Below, piece after piece: positions 1-10,616 of a stretch of DNA of 64,000 nucleotides. The notes under the pieces were generated by a model. That model saw only the letters and a program-made list of their open reading frames with translations. It ran no database searches and was not told the DNA's origin. The stretch's first letter is position 1; each line of letters starts with the position of its first letter. The translations under genes were made by a program, and so were the position numbers. The DNA is from Larix kaempferi (Eukaryota; Streptophyta; Pinopsida; Pinales; Pinaceae): NCBI GenBank assembly GCA_027924585.1, contig BSBM01000125.1:1245001-1309000 (forward strand). Reading direction: 5' to 3'.

Positions 1-1
1 C

Positions 2-751
2 TTTGGGATGATGGACTGCAAGGCCATGGCCACACCTATGGCATCGAACTTGAAGCTTCTGTGTGATGCTTCTTCTGAGCCGGTTAATGCTACGATGTAT
101 CGTCAGATGATTGGGTCCTTGATGTACCTGACGAATACAAGGCACGACATTTGCTTTGCGATGAACACCTTGAGCCAGTACTTGACAGATCCGAGACATG
201 TTCACTTGATAGATGCAAAGCATGTTCTGAGGTACCTGAAGGATACAGTGGATTAGGGGCTCAAGTATGAGGTGAATCAAAAGTTTAACTTGGAGGGTTA
301 TGTTGATTCAGATTGGGCAGGCAGTGCCATTGATTGGAAGAGCACCTCGAGGTGCTGCTTCAATATGGGACCAGGTGTGATCTCTTGGTTTAGCAGGAAG
401 CAGTCCTATGTGGCACTAAGTACAACTGAAGCAGAGTATGTCGCAGCTTGTTTAGCTAGTTGTGAGGCAGTATGGCTTAGGAAGCTACTGTCTGATTTGT
501 TTGATCTCCGGTTGAGTGCTACCTGTATATATTGCGACAACCAAATTTGTGTGAAGTTGTCAGAGAACCCAGTGTTCCATGACAGGTCGAAGCACATTGA
601 GATCAATTTCCACTATATCAAGGATATGGTGCAGAGAGGAGCTGTGAAGCTCCTATATGTTGCGACAGATGAGCAGATAGCCGATGTGTTGACCAAGCCG
701 CTTTCCAGAGTGAAGTTTGAATACTTCAGAGGGAGACTTGTTGTACTTTAG
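2..751 (+). pseudogene. copia-1 pol C-terminus: reverse transcriptase tail and RNase H
   Basis: The reading frame is open from the window edge to TAG at 749-751, apart from one in-frame TAG at 254-256. The first 80 codons are the end of a copia reverse transcriptase, with the familiar MIGSLMYLTNTRHDICFAMN stretch. The part after the stop is RNase H with its acidic residues in place: YVDSDWAG, TTEAEYVAA and CDNQICV, then KHIEINFHYIKD. The usual copia ending ADVLTKPL follows. RNase H would remove the RNA strand during reverse transcription in the virus-like particle. Family assignment is firm. The single stop makes this copy defective unless read through. The frame matches on both sides of the stop, so there is no indel here. 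Confidence 0.92.
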
Positions 752-804
752 ATCGAGATGCCTTCCAGAGGGAAGTGATGAAGTCCAGAGACACAGATGC
801 ACAC

Positions 805-1360
805 TGGGCCATTCTTGCATGGTGGCAGGTTAGTCCTCCCATGGCAGGATGTAAGGGCCGAGCCATTCTTGCATGGTGGCAGGTTAGTCCTCCCATGGAA
901 GGATGTAAGGGCTGAGCCATTCTTACATGGTGGTAGGTTGGTCCTCCCATGGTAAGATGTAAGTGCTGGGCCATTCTCGCATGGTAGCAGGTTAGCCCTC
1001 CCATGGTGAGATGTAAGTGCTAGGCCATTCTCACATAGTGGCAGGTTAGTCCTCCTATGGTGAGATATAAGTGCTGAAGCCTTTCTGACATGATAGTAGG
1101 TTGGTCCTCTCATGGTTGTTGATGTAAGTGTTGGGCCTTTCCGACATGGTGGTAAGTTGGTCCTCCCATGGTTGTTGATGTAAGTGTTGTGCCTTTCCGA
1201 CATGGTGGTAGGTTGGTCCTCCCATGGTCATTGATGTAAGTGTTGTTAGCCTTTCCCAGATGGTAGTACGTTGGTCCTCCCATGCTGGTGAGTGTAAGTG
1301 TTGTGAGCCTTTCACATGGTGGCAGGTTAGTCCTCCCATGGTGAGTGTAAGTGATGTGTG
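805..1360 (+). repeat. 54-58 bp tandem array downstream of copia-1 pol
   Basis: About ten to eleven units, each containing CATGGTGGCAGGTTAGTCC or a near variant followed by TCCCATGG and a GATGTAAGTG-like tail. The start-to-start spacing is 54 bp for the first five units (near 811, 865, 919, 973, 1027) and drifts to 55-58 bp further on. The array lies between RNase H and the 3' LTR. The minus strand stays open through it because units of 54 and 57 bp keep frame. Those repetitive translations look like by-products, not genes. Confidence 0.93.
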
Positions 1361-1430
1361 TGTGCATCTAGGTTGTGCTTCGTGGACTACGTGGTGATCT
1401 GAAGACATTGATGTGACAGTTTGGTACACA

Positions 1431-1556
1431 GGTTTTGCAGAGGCACATAATCAGTCCTAAGATGCTCTTGCAGGTTTTTCCAAGGCAGTGTAATCAGTCC
1501 TGAGAGATCTTGTAGGTTTTGTAGAGGCAGTGTAATCAGTCCTAAGGTGTACCTAC
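1431..1556 (+). repeat. 42-bp tandem repeat, three units
   Basis: Units begin near 1431, 1473 and 1515, each GGTTTTGCAGAGGCA-like followed by GTGTAATCAGTCCTAAG. Two diverged single copies follow near 1663 and 1748. This is a second array, unrelated in sequence to the 54-bp array before it. Confidence 0.85.
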
Positions 1557-1990
1557 TTGGTGGCTTGCTCGCAGATGATGATGATGATCAGATTGATCAT
1601 GTGATGATATACATTAGTTGGATGTATGATGAGTATCATGTGGATACTCTGTGTTCGTGGACAGGTTGTGCAGTGGCATGTAAAAGATCCTGAGAGAATC
1701 AAGAGGTTGAGCTGTGTGCTCGTAAAAGGCCTGGGGTGCTCTTGCGAGGTTTTGCAGATGCACGTGATGAGTCTTGAGGATTCCATAGTATGACCAGTGA
1801 TGATGAAGACCTACAGGTGGTGGGCCTACATCCAGTATGAAAAAGGATTGGCTCTGTAGAACTTCCTATGACGAGTAGATTCAGAGATTGGACGAGATAG
1901 CAGCAGTTGTGACGATGATGATTCGATGACGATGATCCAGAGAAGAAGACTTGTGCCTGATGATCTGTGTCGAGAAATACTTTCCTAGTT
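1557..1990 (+). other. copia-1 untranslated 3' region
   Basis: Non-coding stretch with GATGATGATGATGAT-like runs and two scattered relatives of the 42-bp unit. I see no gene. It ends at the polypurine tract. Confidence 0.7.
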
Positions 1991-1999
1991 AAGAGGGAG

Positions 2000-2595
2000 T
2001 GTTAATGTATATGTAACTTCATAATGTATTTCATATATATATATTTATTGTACCCTTATAAGAGATGTGTTATTCCTCTATAAGGAAGTGTCGTCATTTG
2101 TATTGACAAGTGTCGCAAGTAGATTAACTTGCCGATGGGTTATTAAAATACATGATGTGGGTGTCAGCCCGATATATATGTAACTGGGGTTATTAGGCTG
2201 AGTTAGACAAGTCGACCCCATAAGTAATTAGGCAGGTTAGGACAAGTATAAATAGAGAGTCAGGATTCTCTATTTTGATCATCTCAGAACTCACTCTTCT
2301 CTCACTTAGAAAGTGGCGCACATTGGAGGAGGAGGATCAGTTGCATAGTAGGAGACTATCTATTGTATTTGGTTGTACTTTGGTTGAGCCATTGCTCTAT
2401 CTATCTCTGAGGAAGTTGTGGGGTTTTTCACCTTAGGGTTTTCCCGACGGAAACTCTGTGTGTCTATTGTCTCATGCTTTTGATTCTTGTGATGATTTGC
2501 ATGCTTGATATGATTGTTATGCATTGATATACTATACATGTTATTCTCTCAGTAAAGATCCTATAGCATATTGAATTAATGCTCAAAATCTTACA
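2000..2595 (+). repeat. copia-1 3' LTR
   Basis: The LTR starts TGTTAATG straight after the polypurine tract AAGAGGGAG (1991-1999), which would prime plus-strand DNA. A TATA-type box TATAAATAG lies at 2248-2256, so transcription would be expected to start some 30 bp downstream. The right border at 2595 (TTACA) is inferred from where chromovirus LTR sequence resumes. The imperfect TGTTA/TTACA ends leave a few bases of doubt. Confidence 0.75.
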
Positions 2596-4060
2596 AAATT
2601 GGCTTTCCAAATGCCTCCAAAGCCACTTGAATTTATAAAAAGAGGTAGGGGATGTATCAGGTATATTATTAAGGTATCATATGCACCATTAATTAGTTAT
2701 TAAGTCTTTTCTAACCTTCCCACAAATAGCTGCAAAAATCACTAATTCGACCCTTGGGGAAATGGCACCAAATCTTCTCCAAATGTAAATAAACTGAGTA
2801 AAATGGCTTAAAATGCTTAAGTGATGAACATGAAACTTGTAACACTCATAAATGGCATTCCATTAATTATAAATGTATCAGAGAATCATTCTTTTACTCT
2901 AAATCTTCAGCATTACAATGGCATACATCAATAGAGTGGGGATGGTCATTGTTTGCTCATTAATAATCATTTTTACATACAACCACTTGGTATTTCGACT
3001 TGACTATGTTTGAAGATGAATAAGAGGGTATATTAAGCTTATTACAATCAGAAATACATCATTATAATCTCTCCCAAGGAGTACAAGAGCTCACCCAAAG
3101 TGCAATCCCTCAAGGAGCATGAATATGCCTTCAAAACAGGAAATGGTTGAGGGGATGTGATGCATTAGATGAAAACATGAGATGCCCTGTAGCTGATACC
3201 TGCAAATAAAAACTCCATTAAATCTCCATGAAAGACCTGAATGGCCTCTCCAAACACCAACTTGGATGGGAATCTTTCACCCTCAAAATTGGCTAAGGCA
3301 AGAAACTAGTCATCCACTAGCTCTCTCTTCACAAATGCAATTTTTCTCAAATGATCAAAATCCCTTCTCTTGGTTTATCCATGTATTTTATAAACATCCT
3401 TAGCCTTCTAAGGTTCCTAATCCATCCATAGACTCAATCCAATTCGAATTATGGTAAGGGCTCAAGATTTGCCATGTGTCCTACCTTTCCTAGCCTTTCA
3501 CCTTCCACCAATTCGAGTGGGAGTCTCTTTAGCTTCTCAAAATACCATGAGTGCCCTCTTGGATACTATTTTTCGGGATGACATGTCATAATGGTAAGAT
3601 TTCATAGGTCAGATCTGAAATTTGTCATAGATGTCATAGATGCTCCATCATTGTTGTGATAGGGGCTAGGGAATCTAGCCCAAGTGTCCACAAGCTTCCA
3701 ATTTGAACCTTCCTCTTCCATGGAGGTTACCATTCCATCCCAATTCGACCTAATATGCTCAATGCCATGTGTATGAACTTACCAACTCACCCAATAATGC
3801 TGGCCTTCTCATGGATTCGAAATGGCAAGAGAGATATGCCATGTGGCAGTGAGAAATTAAGCTAGAGTGGGTCCCACATCCTCCATATGTCTTCAAAACC
3901 ATTTTCCACCTAGAATTTCTCTTAAATTTATTTATTCAATCTCTTTATTAAATATTTGAACTATTATAATGTATAAACATTATTCATGTGCTCCCTTATT
4001 ACAATTCCAAATGTACCCATTCAACCTACGGAACTGGTAGAATTGATAGGATTGTCCCCA
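2596..4060 (-). repeat. element A 3' LTR, truncated
   Basis: Collinear with 9121-10586 over about 1465 bp at high similarity. It lacks the 275 bp corresponding to 8846-9120 at the U5 end, replaced by copia-1. At its U3 start it also lacks about 29 bp present in the 5' LTR: here the minus strand reads TGGGGACAATCC after the polypurine-like stretch, whereas the 5' LTR has TG, the extra bases, then GGGACAATCC. The polyprotein reading frame runs about 34 bp into this LTR. Confidence 0.88.
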
Positions 4061-4472
4061 CCCAAGATTGCTTTTCCTCAAGCAATTTCAGATTTGGATG
4101 CTGCAAAATATTCTCCTCTTCCCATCTGGTATCTTCATTTGGTAAGTCCTTCCATTGTACTAAATATTCTTTGATAATTCTACTCCTCAACCTCCTTTCC
4201 CGTGTCTTCAAAATCTTTTTCGGAACAAGTGTGAGATGACCTTCATCATCGAAAGGAGGAAGTATTTCTAAAGTGATAATTTGATGACCAAGAGCCTTAT
4301 TGAGACAAGAAACATGAAATACATTATGGATTTTACTCCCTTCCGGAAGTTCTAATTCATACGTTACTTCTCCAACCTTCCGCACTACCTTGTATGGCCC
4401 ATAGTACCTTGGTTTTAGCTTTTCAGCTCCATTCTTTTTTAGAGATGTTTGTTTATATTGCTGCAAAATCAA
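4026..4472 (-). pseudogene. element A integrase tail and chromodomain
   Basis: 149 codons ending in TAG inside the 3' LTR. Residues about 20-60 (LKPRYYGPYKVVRKVGEVTYELELP, quoted here only as the GPY-type module) are the integrase C-terminal region. Residues about 83-135 are a chromodomain: VPKKILKTRERRLRSR, then EYLVQWKDLPNEDTRWEEE with the aromatic W and the DTRWE motif. Chromodomains of this kind direct integration towards marked chromatin in chromoviruses. The fragment is open, but it is separated from the integrase core by stops and frame changes at about 4480-4860. Confidence 0.93.
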
Positions 4473-6251
4473 ATATACTAAATCATTAACCTAAAAGTTT
4501 CTTTCTTCTCTATGTCTATCAACATATTGTTTTTGCTGATTTTGAGCAACCTGCAAATTGTCTTTCAAATGTTTTAAAATTTCTTGGCTCTCTTCCACCC
4601 AATCTTTAGCCTTTGGGGCTCTACTATCACCAAAGATAATTTCAGCAAATGTAAGTGCATATTAACCATATAATGATTTGAAAGGAGACATCCCTATCGA
4701 CATATGATAAGTGGTGCTGTAGAAAAACTCACCCAAGTGTAGCCATTTTTCCCATGCTTTCTGCTGCTCTCCCACATAGTTTCTTAGGTACCCTCCAACC
4801 ATTGATTCACCCTCTCTGTTTGTCCATCAGTTTATGAATGATAGCTGGTACGCGGGGTCAATTAAGTTCCCACCAATCTAAAAATTTCTTGCCAAAAAGA
4901 ACCCATGAATCTACTATCTCTATCACTAACAATGCTCTTGGGGAGGCCATGCAATCTAAAGATTTCTTTGAAAAAAATAACAACCACTTGTACAACACTA
5001 AAAGATGATGTAAAATCAAAGAAATGAGCAATTTTTTTCAATCTATCCACTACCACATATATGCAATCCTTACCCAAAGATTTGGGCAAACCGGTGATGA
5101 AGTCCATTGAGATACTGTCCCATTTTTGCTCCGGAATAGGCAATGGTTGCAATAGGCTAGTTGGGCATGTAGTTTTGATTTTTTTTGCTGAAATACTTTA
5201 CATTCATTCACATATTTCTAAACATCTTCCTTCTACCCCTTCCAAACAAATATTTGCCTCAATTTCCTATAAGTTTTGAAGATCCCCGGATGGCCAGCTA
5301 GTGGGGAATCATGTGCTTCTTGCAAAATTTTGTACTTGAGTTTTGAATCTTGAACCAAATAAATTCTACCCTTATAATATATCAGCCCATTCAAAATCCT
5401 ATAGTTATCATCCCCTTTGATTCCATCCAACACATCACAAGCAAATTTGTCTTTGGCATATCCAAATAGTAGCATGCTTTTCCAATCCTTGGCAATGTCC
5501 ATGAGAGAAAAAGAAGGTCTTCTAGATAAAGCATATGCTACTATATTATTCTTTCCTTTGACATATTCAATATCAAAATCATAATCTTGAATCTTTCTTA
5601 CCCACTTTTGTTGCCTTTCATTTATATCTTTTTGGGTGAGAAAGTGTCTTAGACTATTGTGGTTAGCTTTTTCACCACAAACTTGTTGCCTACCAAGTAT
5701 TGTCTGAATTTGGCCAATGCATGCATAATGGCCAACATTTCTTTGTCATATATGGAGTAAATTTTTTCATGAAGCTGCAACTTTCTGCTCTCAAAAGCTA
5801 TGGGGTGTTGGCTTTGCTTTAGGATAGCCCCTATTCCTCCACCTGAAGCATCACATTCCACAACAAAAGGTTTAGTAAAATCAGGAAGTGCAAGTATGGG
5901 ACAACTACTCATTACCTCTTTCATCTTTTGGAAGGCCTTTTCAGCCTCTCCATCCCACTTGAAAGCATCCTTCTTAGTCAAATCAATGAGTGGAGAAGTC
6001 AACTTGGAGAACCCTTTCACAAATTTTCTGTAATAGGTGCATATCCCAATGAAGCCTCTTAGTTCTGTAATATTTTTTAGTGATGGCCATTCTAAGATAG
6101 CCCTAATTTTTTTCATGTGTACCTTCACTCCTTCTTTCCCAATAATGTTCCCAAGATACAGTAGTTCTTTCATCCCAAATTCACATTTTGATAACTTAGC
6201 AGATAAGGACTCTTCTTGCAAAATTTTTAACACAATCTCTAATTGTTGCAA
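4473..6251 (-). pseudogene. element A RNase H and integrase core
   Basis: Read from high to low coordinates. Residues of the open block 5649-6251 give the connection and RNase H region, including CEFGMKELLYLGNIIGKEG, TYYRKFVKGFS and the RNase H start VVECDASGGGIGA. Block 5233-5502 continues through a histidine-containing zinc region, HDSPLAGHPGIFKTYRKLRQ. Block 4862-5152 gives the integrase core with DFITGLPKS and VVVDRLKK and the second acidic site SIVSDRDSRF. The three blocks lie in different frames or are separated by stops, for example near 5230, 5510-5640 and 4780-4860. The order is the standard gypsy order. Integrase activity is not expected from this copy. Confidence 0.88.
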
Positions 6252-7343
6252 ATGCTCTTATGTTTTACTGTAAATGAGAATGTCATCAAAGAAAACTAAA
6301 AAAAACCTTCTTAGTTACTTGCAAAATATCCTATTCATGCATGCTTGAAATGTGGCTGGAGCATTAGTTAACCCAAAAGGTATGACAAGAAATTCAAAGT
6401 GGCCATAATGACATCGAAAAGTGGTCTTTTGCACATCTTCATATTTCATTCGAATTTGATGATATCCTGATCTAAGGTCAATTTTGGAGAAGTATTTGGC
6501 CCCATGTATCTCATCCATGAGCTCATCAATCCTAGGAATAGGATACCTATTCTTGATAGTATTTTTGTTCAAGGCTCTAAAGTCTATGCACATTCTCAAT
6601 GTTCCATCTTTTTTCTTCACTAGCACTACTGAAGAAGCATAAGGGCTAGAGCTTGGTCTAATGAGTCCCAACTCTAGGAGCTCTTGGATGTATTTTTCAA
6701 TCTCATCTCTGAAATTTTTAGGGTGTCTATAAGGTGGTATCTGAATGGGCCAAGTACCCTCATCCAAAACAATGCTGTGATCAACCCCCCTATCTGATGG
6801 TCTACCATGTGGAAGATCTCTATAAAAAATTTCATATTTTTGAGAGAGTCTCTCTATCTCCTTTGGATGTTCAACAACCTTTATATTTGGATTGGGAGAT
6901 GTAATATGACATTCAATAGCCCATTCTATGTCCCCATGCCTCAATATAGATATCATACTATTGCAAGTCACTACTTGATTTGGATAAGTGTGTTGCCCTC
7001 TCACAACCCTTAATACTCCTTTTGAATCTTGGAATTTCATTTCAGGAATTTGATAATTTACTGTATGCTCTCCTATTGAATAAAGCCATTTCACTCCCAA
7101 AACCACATTAGTATCAGCAACATCAACCACATAAAAACTATAAACAAAAGTATAGTTACCTACGGTGACTTGCAGCTTTGGAACCCATGTTTTGCACTGC
7201 ATTGTGTTGTGACCGGGAATGACAACTGTGAAGCCATCGAATAGTTCAATAGGTATATTTATTTTCTCCACCATCTCTGCATCAATGAAGTTATGGGTGG
7301 CTCCTCCATCTACCAAAACTGAAGCTCCTTGTCCTAGTACCAC
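6252..7343 (-). pseudogene. element A protease and reverse transcriptase
   Basis: The open block 6315-7343 (342 residues) begins with a retropepsin-like region. Its active-site loop reads [11 protein letters not shown], so the catalytic Asp is present but the usual Ser/Thr after it is Gly. The flap and C-terminal NVVLGVKWL follow. From about residue 200 comes reverse transcriptase: [35 protein letters not shown], the first catalytic Asp in [13 protein letters not shown], and the [11 protein letters not shown] motif. After a stop at 6315 the catalytic box appears as FFDDILIYS near 6262-6290 in another frame, and another stop follows it. Gene order matches gag-PR-RT of chromoviruses. Defective. 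Confidence 0.92.
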
Positions 7344-7439
7344 ACCCTTGCATCAGATAGTATGATAGTGAGGTACTGCTGAAACTACTGCCATTCTTGC
7401 TTTGTCCAGTGAAGGTTGATCTTCTTCTTGTCTTTCCTC

Positions 7440-8824
7440 TTCTACTGTTGTCTCATACGCCTCCTATTGATCTGAAATATGTCCATATTCATCCATCCCC
7501 CATCATATCCATCATTATCAGAAAATAATTCTATGTATTGAGCCTTTCCTTTAGTACATTTGTGCCCCGGTGTCCATGGTTGAAAACATGTGAAGCACAA
7601 TTTCTTTTTTCGAAGTTCGTCCCTATTTAGTCCTTATTTTCTATTCTTTTCAAATGAATCTCTTTGCCAAGGTTTCTTATCATATGCATCCATTTGCCAA
7701 GGTTTCTTTTCAAATTTGAAGTTAGGCTTGGGAGGAAATCTCGTTCTAGGAAACACATTTTGGAGATCCCTAGTCAAGTTCATTGCATCTTTTAATGTAG
7801 TTGGCTTGTGGGCTTTGACCAAACCTTTTAAGGGTTCAGAAAAACCTTCAGCAAACAAAAATACCAACCTTCCCATAGATACATCAGCCACCTTGACTTA
7901 TAATTTTTGAAATTCCAACATATACTCAGTAGGGGTCCCAGTTTGCTTCAATTGAGCTAGTTCCTTGAAAGGAAATTCTAGATCTTTTTGTTCAAATCTC
8001 TCCAGTACCCTGTCAAAAAATTCTCCATATGTTTTAACTTGATCATGAACCAAATTTTTCAGTCCATGAAACCACCATTCATTGGCATCTCCTTCCAAGT
8101 GCAAAATGGCCATTTTTAGTGCATCCACTTCCACCATATGATTCAGCTGAAAATACACATCTAATTTTTGCACCCAAGTGTTAGCAGAATTTTGAGAGGA
8201 ACCATCAAAAGTAGGAAGTGACATTTTACCAATAGCACAATTTAATTCTTTGTTTTGTAATAGACCCCTATTGTCCTCCTTCTTTTTTAGTTTATGTGCA
8301 ACATCAAGGTATGTACCAAATGGTAGACTTCTCTTACAATCTTCACTCAAATAATTCTATTCATTTGCTATTGTACTAAGATCCACTTGAATGTCAGGCT
8401 CTTCTTTTCATGTAAGGAATTTAGGTGCAATAGGCTTTGGTATGCTTTGAAATTCATCACGTCTATTATGGGGTCATGTGCTTGAGAAAATATGCTCACC
8501 CATTTTCTTCTTTTCTTCTGAGTGTGAACTATTATTTTCTCCTATTATCCCTTTGCTTTCCAGTTGGATAACCATCAATTCGAATCTTTTCATCATATGT
8601 TTAATCATGTCTTTCATACCCATGGAAAGTTCATCAAAATATGGTTTTAAGGATGCAACAAATTCCTCCTTATGTCTTAAGTTTTCATCCTCCTCTCTAC
8701 CCATGGTTTTAACAAAAGACTCTTCTTCTCCTACTGTTTCTTCCTCAACAACAACACCTTCAATTTCTGGTTCTAAGGGTGGTGGTATATTGATTTGAAT
8801 TCTTGTTAATACAATTAGGTTCAA
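7440..8824 (-). pseudogene. element A gag
   Basis: The N-terminal block 8474-8824 starts close to the primer site. It is acidic (PPPLEPEIEGVVVEEETVGE) with a Lys/Met-rich helix after it. Block 7898-8350 carries the conserved capsid region: MSLPTFDGSSQNSANTWVQK, EGDANEWWFHGLK and LAQLKQTGTPTEYMLEFQ. Block 7634-7891 continues to the Lys-rich part. A zinc-knuckle variant CFTCFQPWTPGHKC lies near 7560-7617 (spacing C-x2-C-x7-H-x-C), of the type seen in several chromoviruses. Frames change between blocks, with stops near 8351-8470 and 7892, so the protein is broken. Capsid function is known for the family. Activity here is not expected. Confidence 0.88.
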
Positions 8825-8831
8825 AGAACAT

Positions 8832-8843
8832 GCTCTGATACCA
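8832..8843 (-). promoter_or_regulatory. primer binding site, initiator tRNA-Met type (element A)
   Basis: The minus strand reads TGGTATCAGAGC, two bases (AG) after the LTR terminus GGGACATTACA. This is the standard complement of the initiator tRNA-Met 3' end used by many plant LTR elements, and it fixes the orientation and 5' LTR border of element A. Confidence 0.95.
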
Positions 8844-8845
8844 CT

Positions 8846-10616
8846 TGTAATGTCCCTTTTTTAAAATTTTATTAAAATGCCCAATTTTTCACTTTTTCCC
8901 CAATTTCGACCTTTGACTAGTTTTGATGCCTAGGTCTCCAATTTGCCCCAAATGCTCCCAAATATATTGAGAAGGTATATGAATGATAATAGGAATTGAT
9001 TATGATGTTCAGGGATGATATATGGCCACCAAAGGACCTTTTCAAACTCCCCTAATATTCTAGACAAAGTATGTAATTTTACTAGCAATTGGAGGTTCAA
9101 ATCCCCCAGGGTAATGACTGAAATTGGCTTTCCAAATGACTCCAAAGCCACTCTAATTTATGAAAAGAGGTATGGGATGTATCAGGTATGTTATTAAGGT
9201 CTCATATGCACCATTAATCAGTTATTAATTATGTTCAAACCTTCCCACAAACAGCTGCAAAAATCACTAATTCAACCCTTGGGGAAATGGTACCAAATCT
9301 TCTCCAAATCTAAATAAAATGAGTAAAATGAATTCAAATGATTAAGTGCTGAACATGAAACTTGTAAAACTCATCAATGGAATTCCATTCATCATAAATT
9401 TATTATATAAACATTCTTTTATTCGAAATATTCAGCATTACAATGGCATACATCAATAGAGTGGGGAAATGGTCATTGTTTGCTCATTAATAATCATTTT
9501 TACATACAAACACTTGGTATTTAGACCTGATACTTTATTAAGATGAATAAAAGAGTATATTAAGCTTATTAAAATCATAAATACATCATTAGAATCTCTC
9601 CCAAGGAGTACAATAGCTCACCCAAAGCGCAATCCCTCAAGGAGCATGAATATGCCTTCAAAATTGGAAATGGTTGAGGGGATGTGATGCATTAGATGAA
9701 AACACAAGTTTCCCTGTAGATGATACCTGCAAATACAAACTCCACTAAATATCCATGAAATAACTGAATGGCCTCTCCAAACACCAACTTGGATGGGAAT
9801 CTTTCACCCTCGAAATTGGCTAAGGCACGAAACTAGTCATCCACTAGCTCTCTCTTCACAAATGCAATTTTTCTCAAATGATCAAAATCCCTTATATTGG
9901 TTTATCCCTGTATTTTATAAACATCCTTAGCCTTCTAAGGTTCCCAATCCATCCATAGAATCAATCCAATTCGAATTAGGGTAAGGGCTCAAGATTTTCC
10001 ATGTGTCCTACCTTTCCTAGCCTTCCACCTTCCACCAATTTGAGTGGGACTCTCTTTGGCTTCTCCAACTCCCATGAGCACTCTCTTGGAGACTATTTTT
10101 GGGGATGACATGTCATAATGGTCATATGTCAGAGGTCGGATCTGAAATTTTTCATAGATGTCATAGATGCTCCATCATTGTTGTCATAAGGGATAGGGAA
10201 TCTAGCCCAAGTGTCCACAAGCTTCCAATTTGACCCTTACTCTTCCATGGAGGTTACCATTCCATCCCAATTCGACCTAATATGCTCAATGCCATGTGTA
10301 TGAACTTACCAACTCACCCAATAATCCTGGCCTTCTCATGGATTCGAAGTGGTAAGAGAGATATGCCATGTGGCAATGATAAATTAAGCTAGAGTGGGTC
10401 CCACATCCTCCATATGTCTTCAAAACCATTTTCCACCTAGAATTTCTCTTGAATTTATTTATTCAATCTCTTTATTAAATATTTGAACTATTATAATGTA
10501 TAAACATTATTCATGTGCTCCCTTATTACAATTCCAAATGTACCCATTCAACCTAGGGAACTGGTAGAATTGATGGGATTGTCCCGCTATGTAATTATTT
10601 GAATGGGGACATTACA
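8846..10616 (-). repeat. element A 5' LTR, 1771 bp
   Basis: The + strand begins TGTAATGTCCC (8846) and ends GGGGACATTACA (10616), so the LTR has 11-bp inverted ends. It is collinear with 2596-4060 over the shared part. Immediately inside is the primer site. Immediately outside, at 10617, gag-like sequence of element H begins. Confidence 0.9.

Larger units (their letters stand above)
1..2595 (+). mobile_element. Ty1/copia retrotransposon copia-1, 3' part only
   Basis: The left edge of the window cuts this element. What remains is the end of pol (reverse transcriptase tail and RNase H), a long non-coding stretch with two tandem arrays, a polypurine tract AAGAGGGAG at 1991-1999 and a 3' LTR opening with TGTTAATG at 2000. 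I place the LTR end at TTACA (2595), because the next base begins sequence collinear with the LTR of the neighbouring chromovirus (2596 matches 9121). Copia-1 therefore appears inserted inside that LTR. The expected 5-bp target duplication would be AAATT (2596-2600), but its partner copy lies outside the window. The 3' end is inferred from that match, not from a second LTR. Confidence 0.8.
2596..10616 (-). mobile_element. Ty3/gypsy chromovirus (element A), nested in element H
   Basis: Complete in layout on the minus strand: 5' LTR 8846-10616, primer site, gag, protease, reverse transcriptase, RNase H, integrase, chromodomain, then the 3' LTR 2596-4060, whose last 275 bp are cut away by copia-1. 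At 10616 the LTR terminus GGGGACATTACA abuts sequence that is collinear with the second copy of the duplicated gag of element H (10617 matches 13684), so A sits in H gag. Its target duplication cannot be checked because the other flank is off-window. Coding parts carry many stops and frameshifts, so this is a dead copy. Confidence 0.9.

Noticed and set aside
726-1429. Four overlapping minus-strand ORFs of 85-151 residues with MGGLTCHHARMAQ-like repeats
   Set aside because: They are translations of the 54-58 bp array, open in several frames at once, with no conserved domain.
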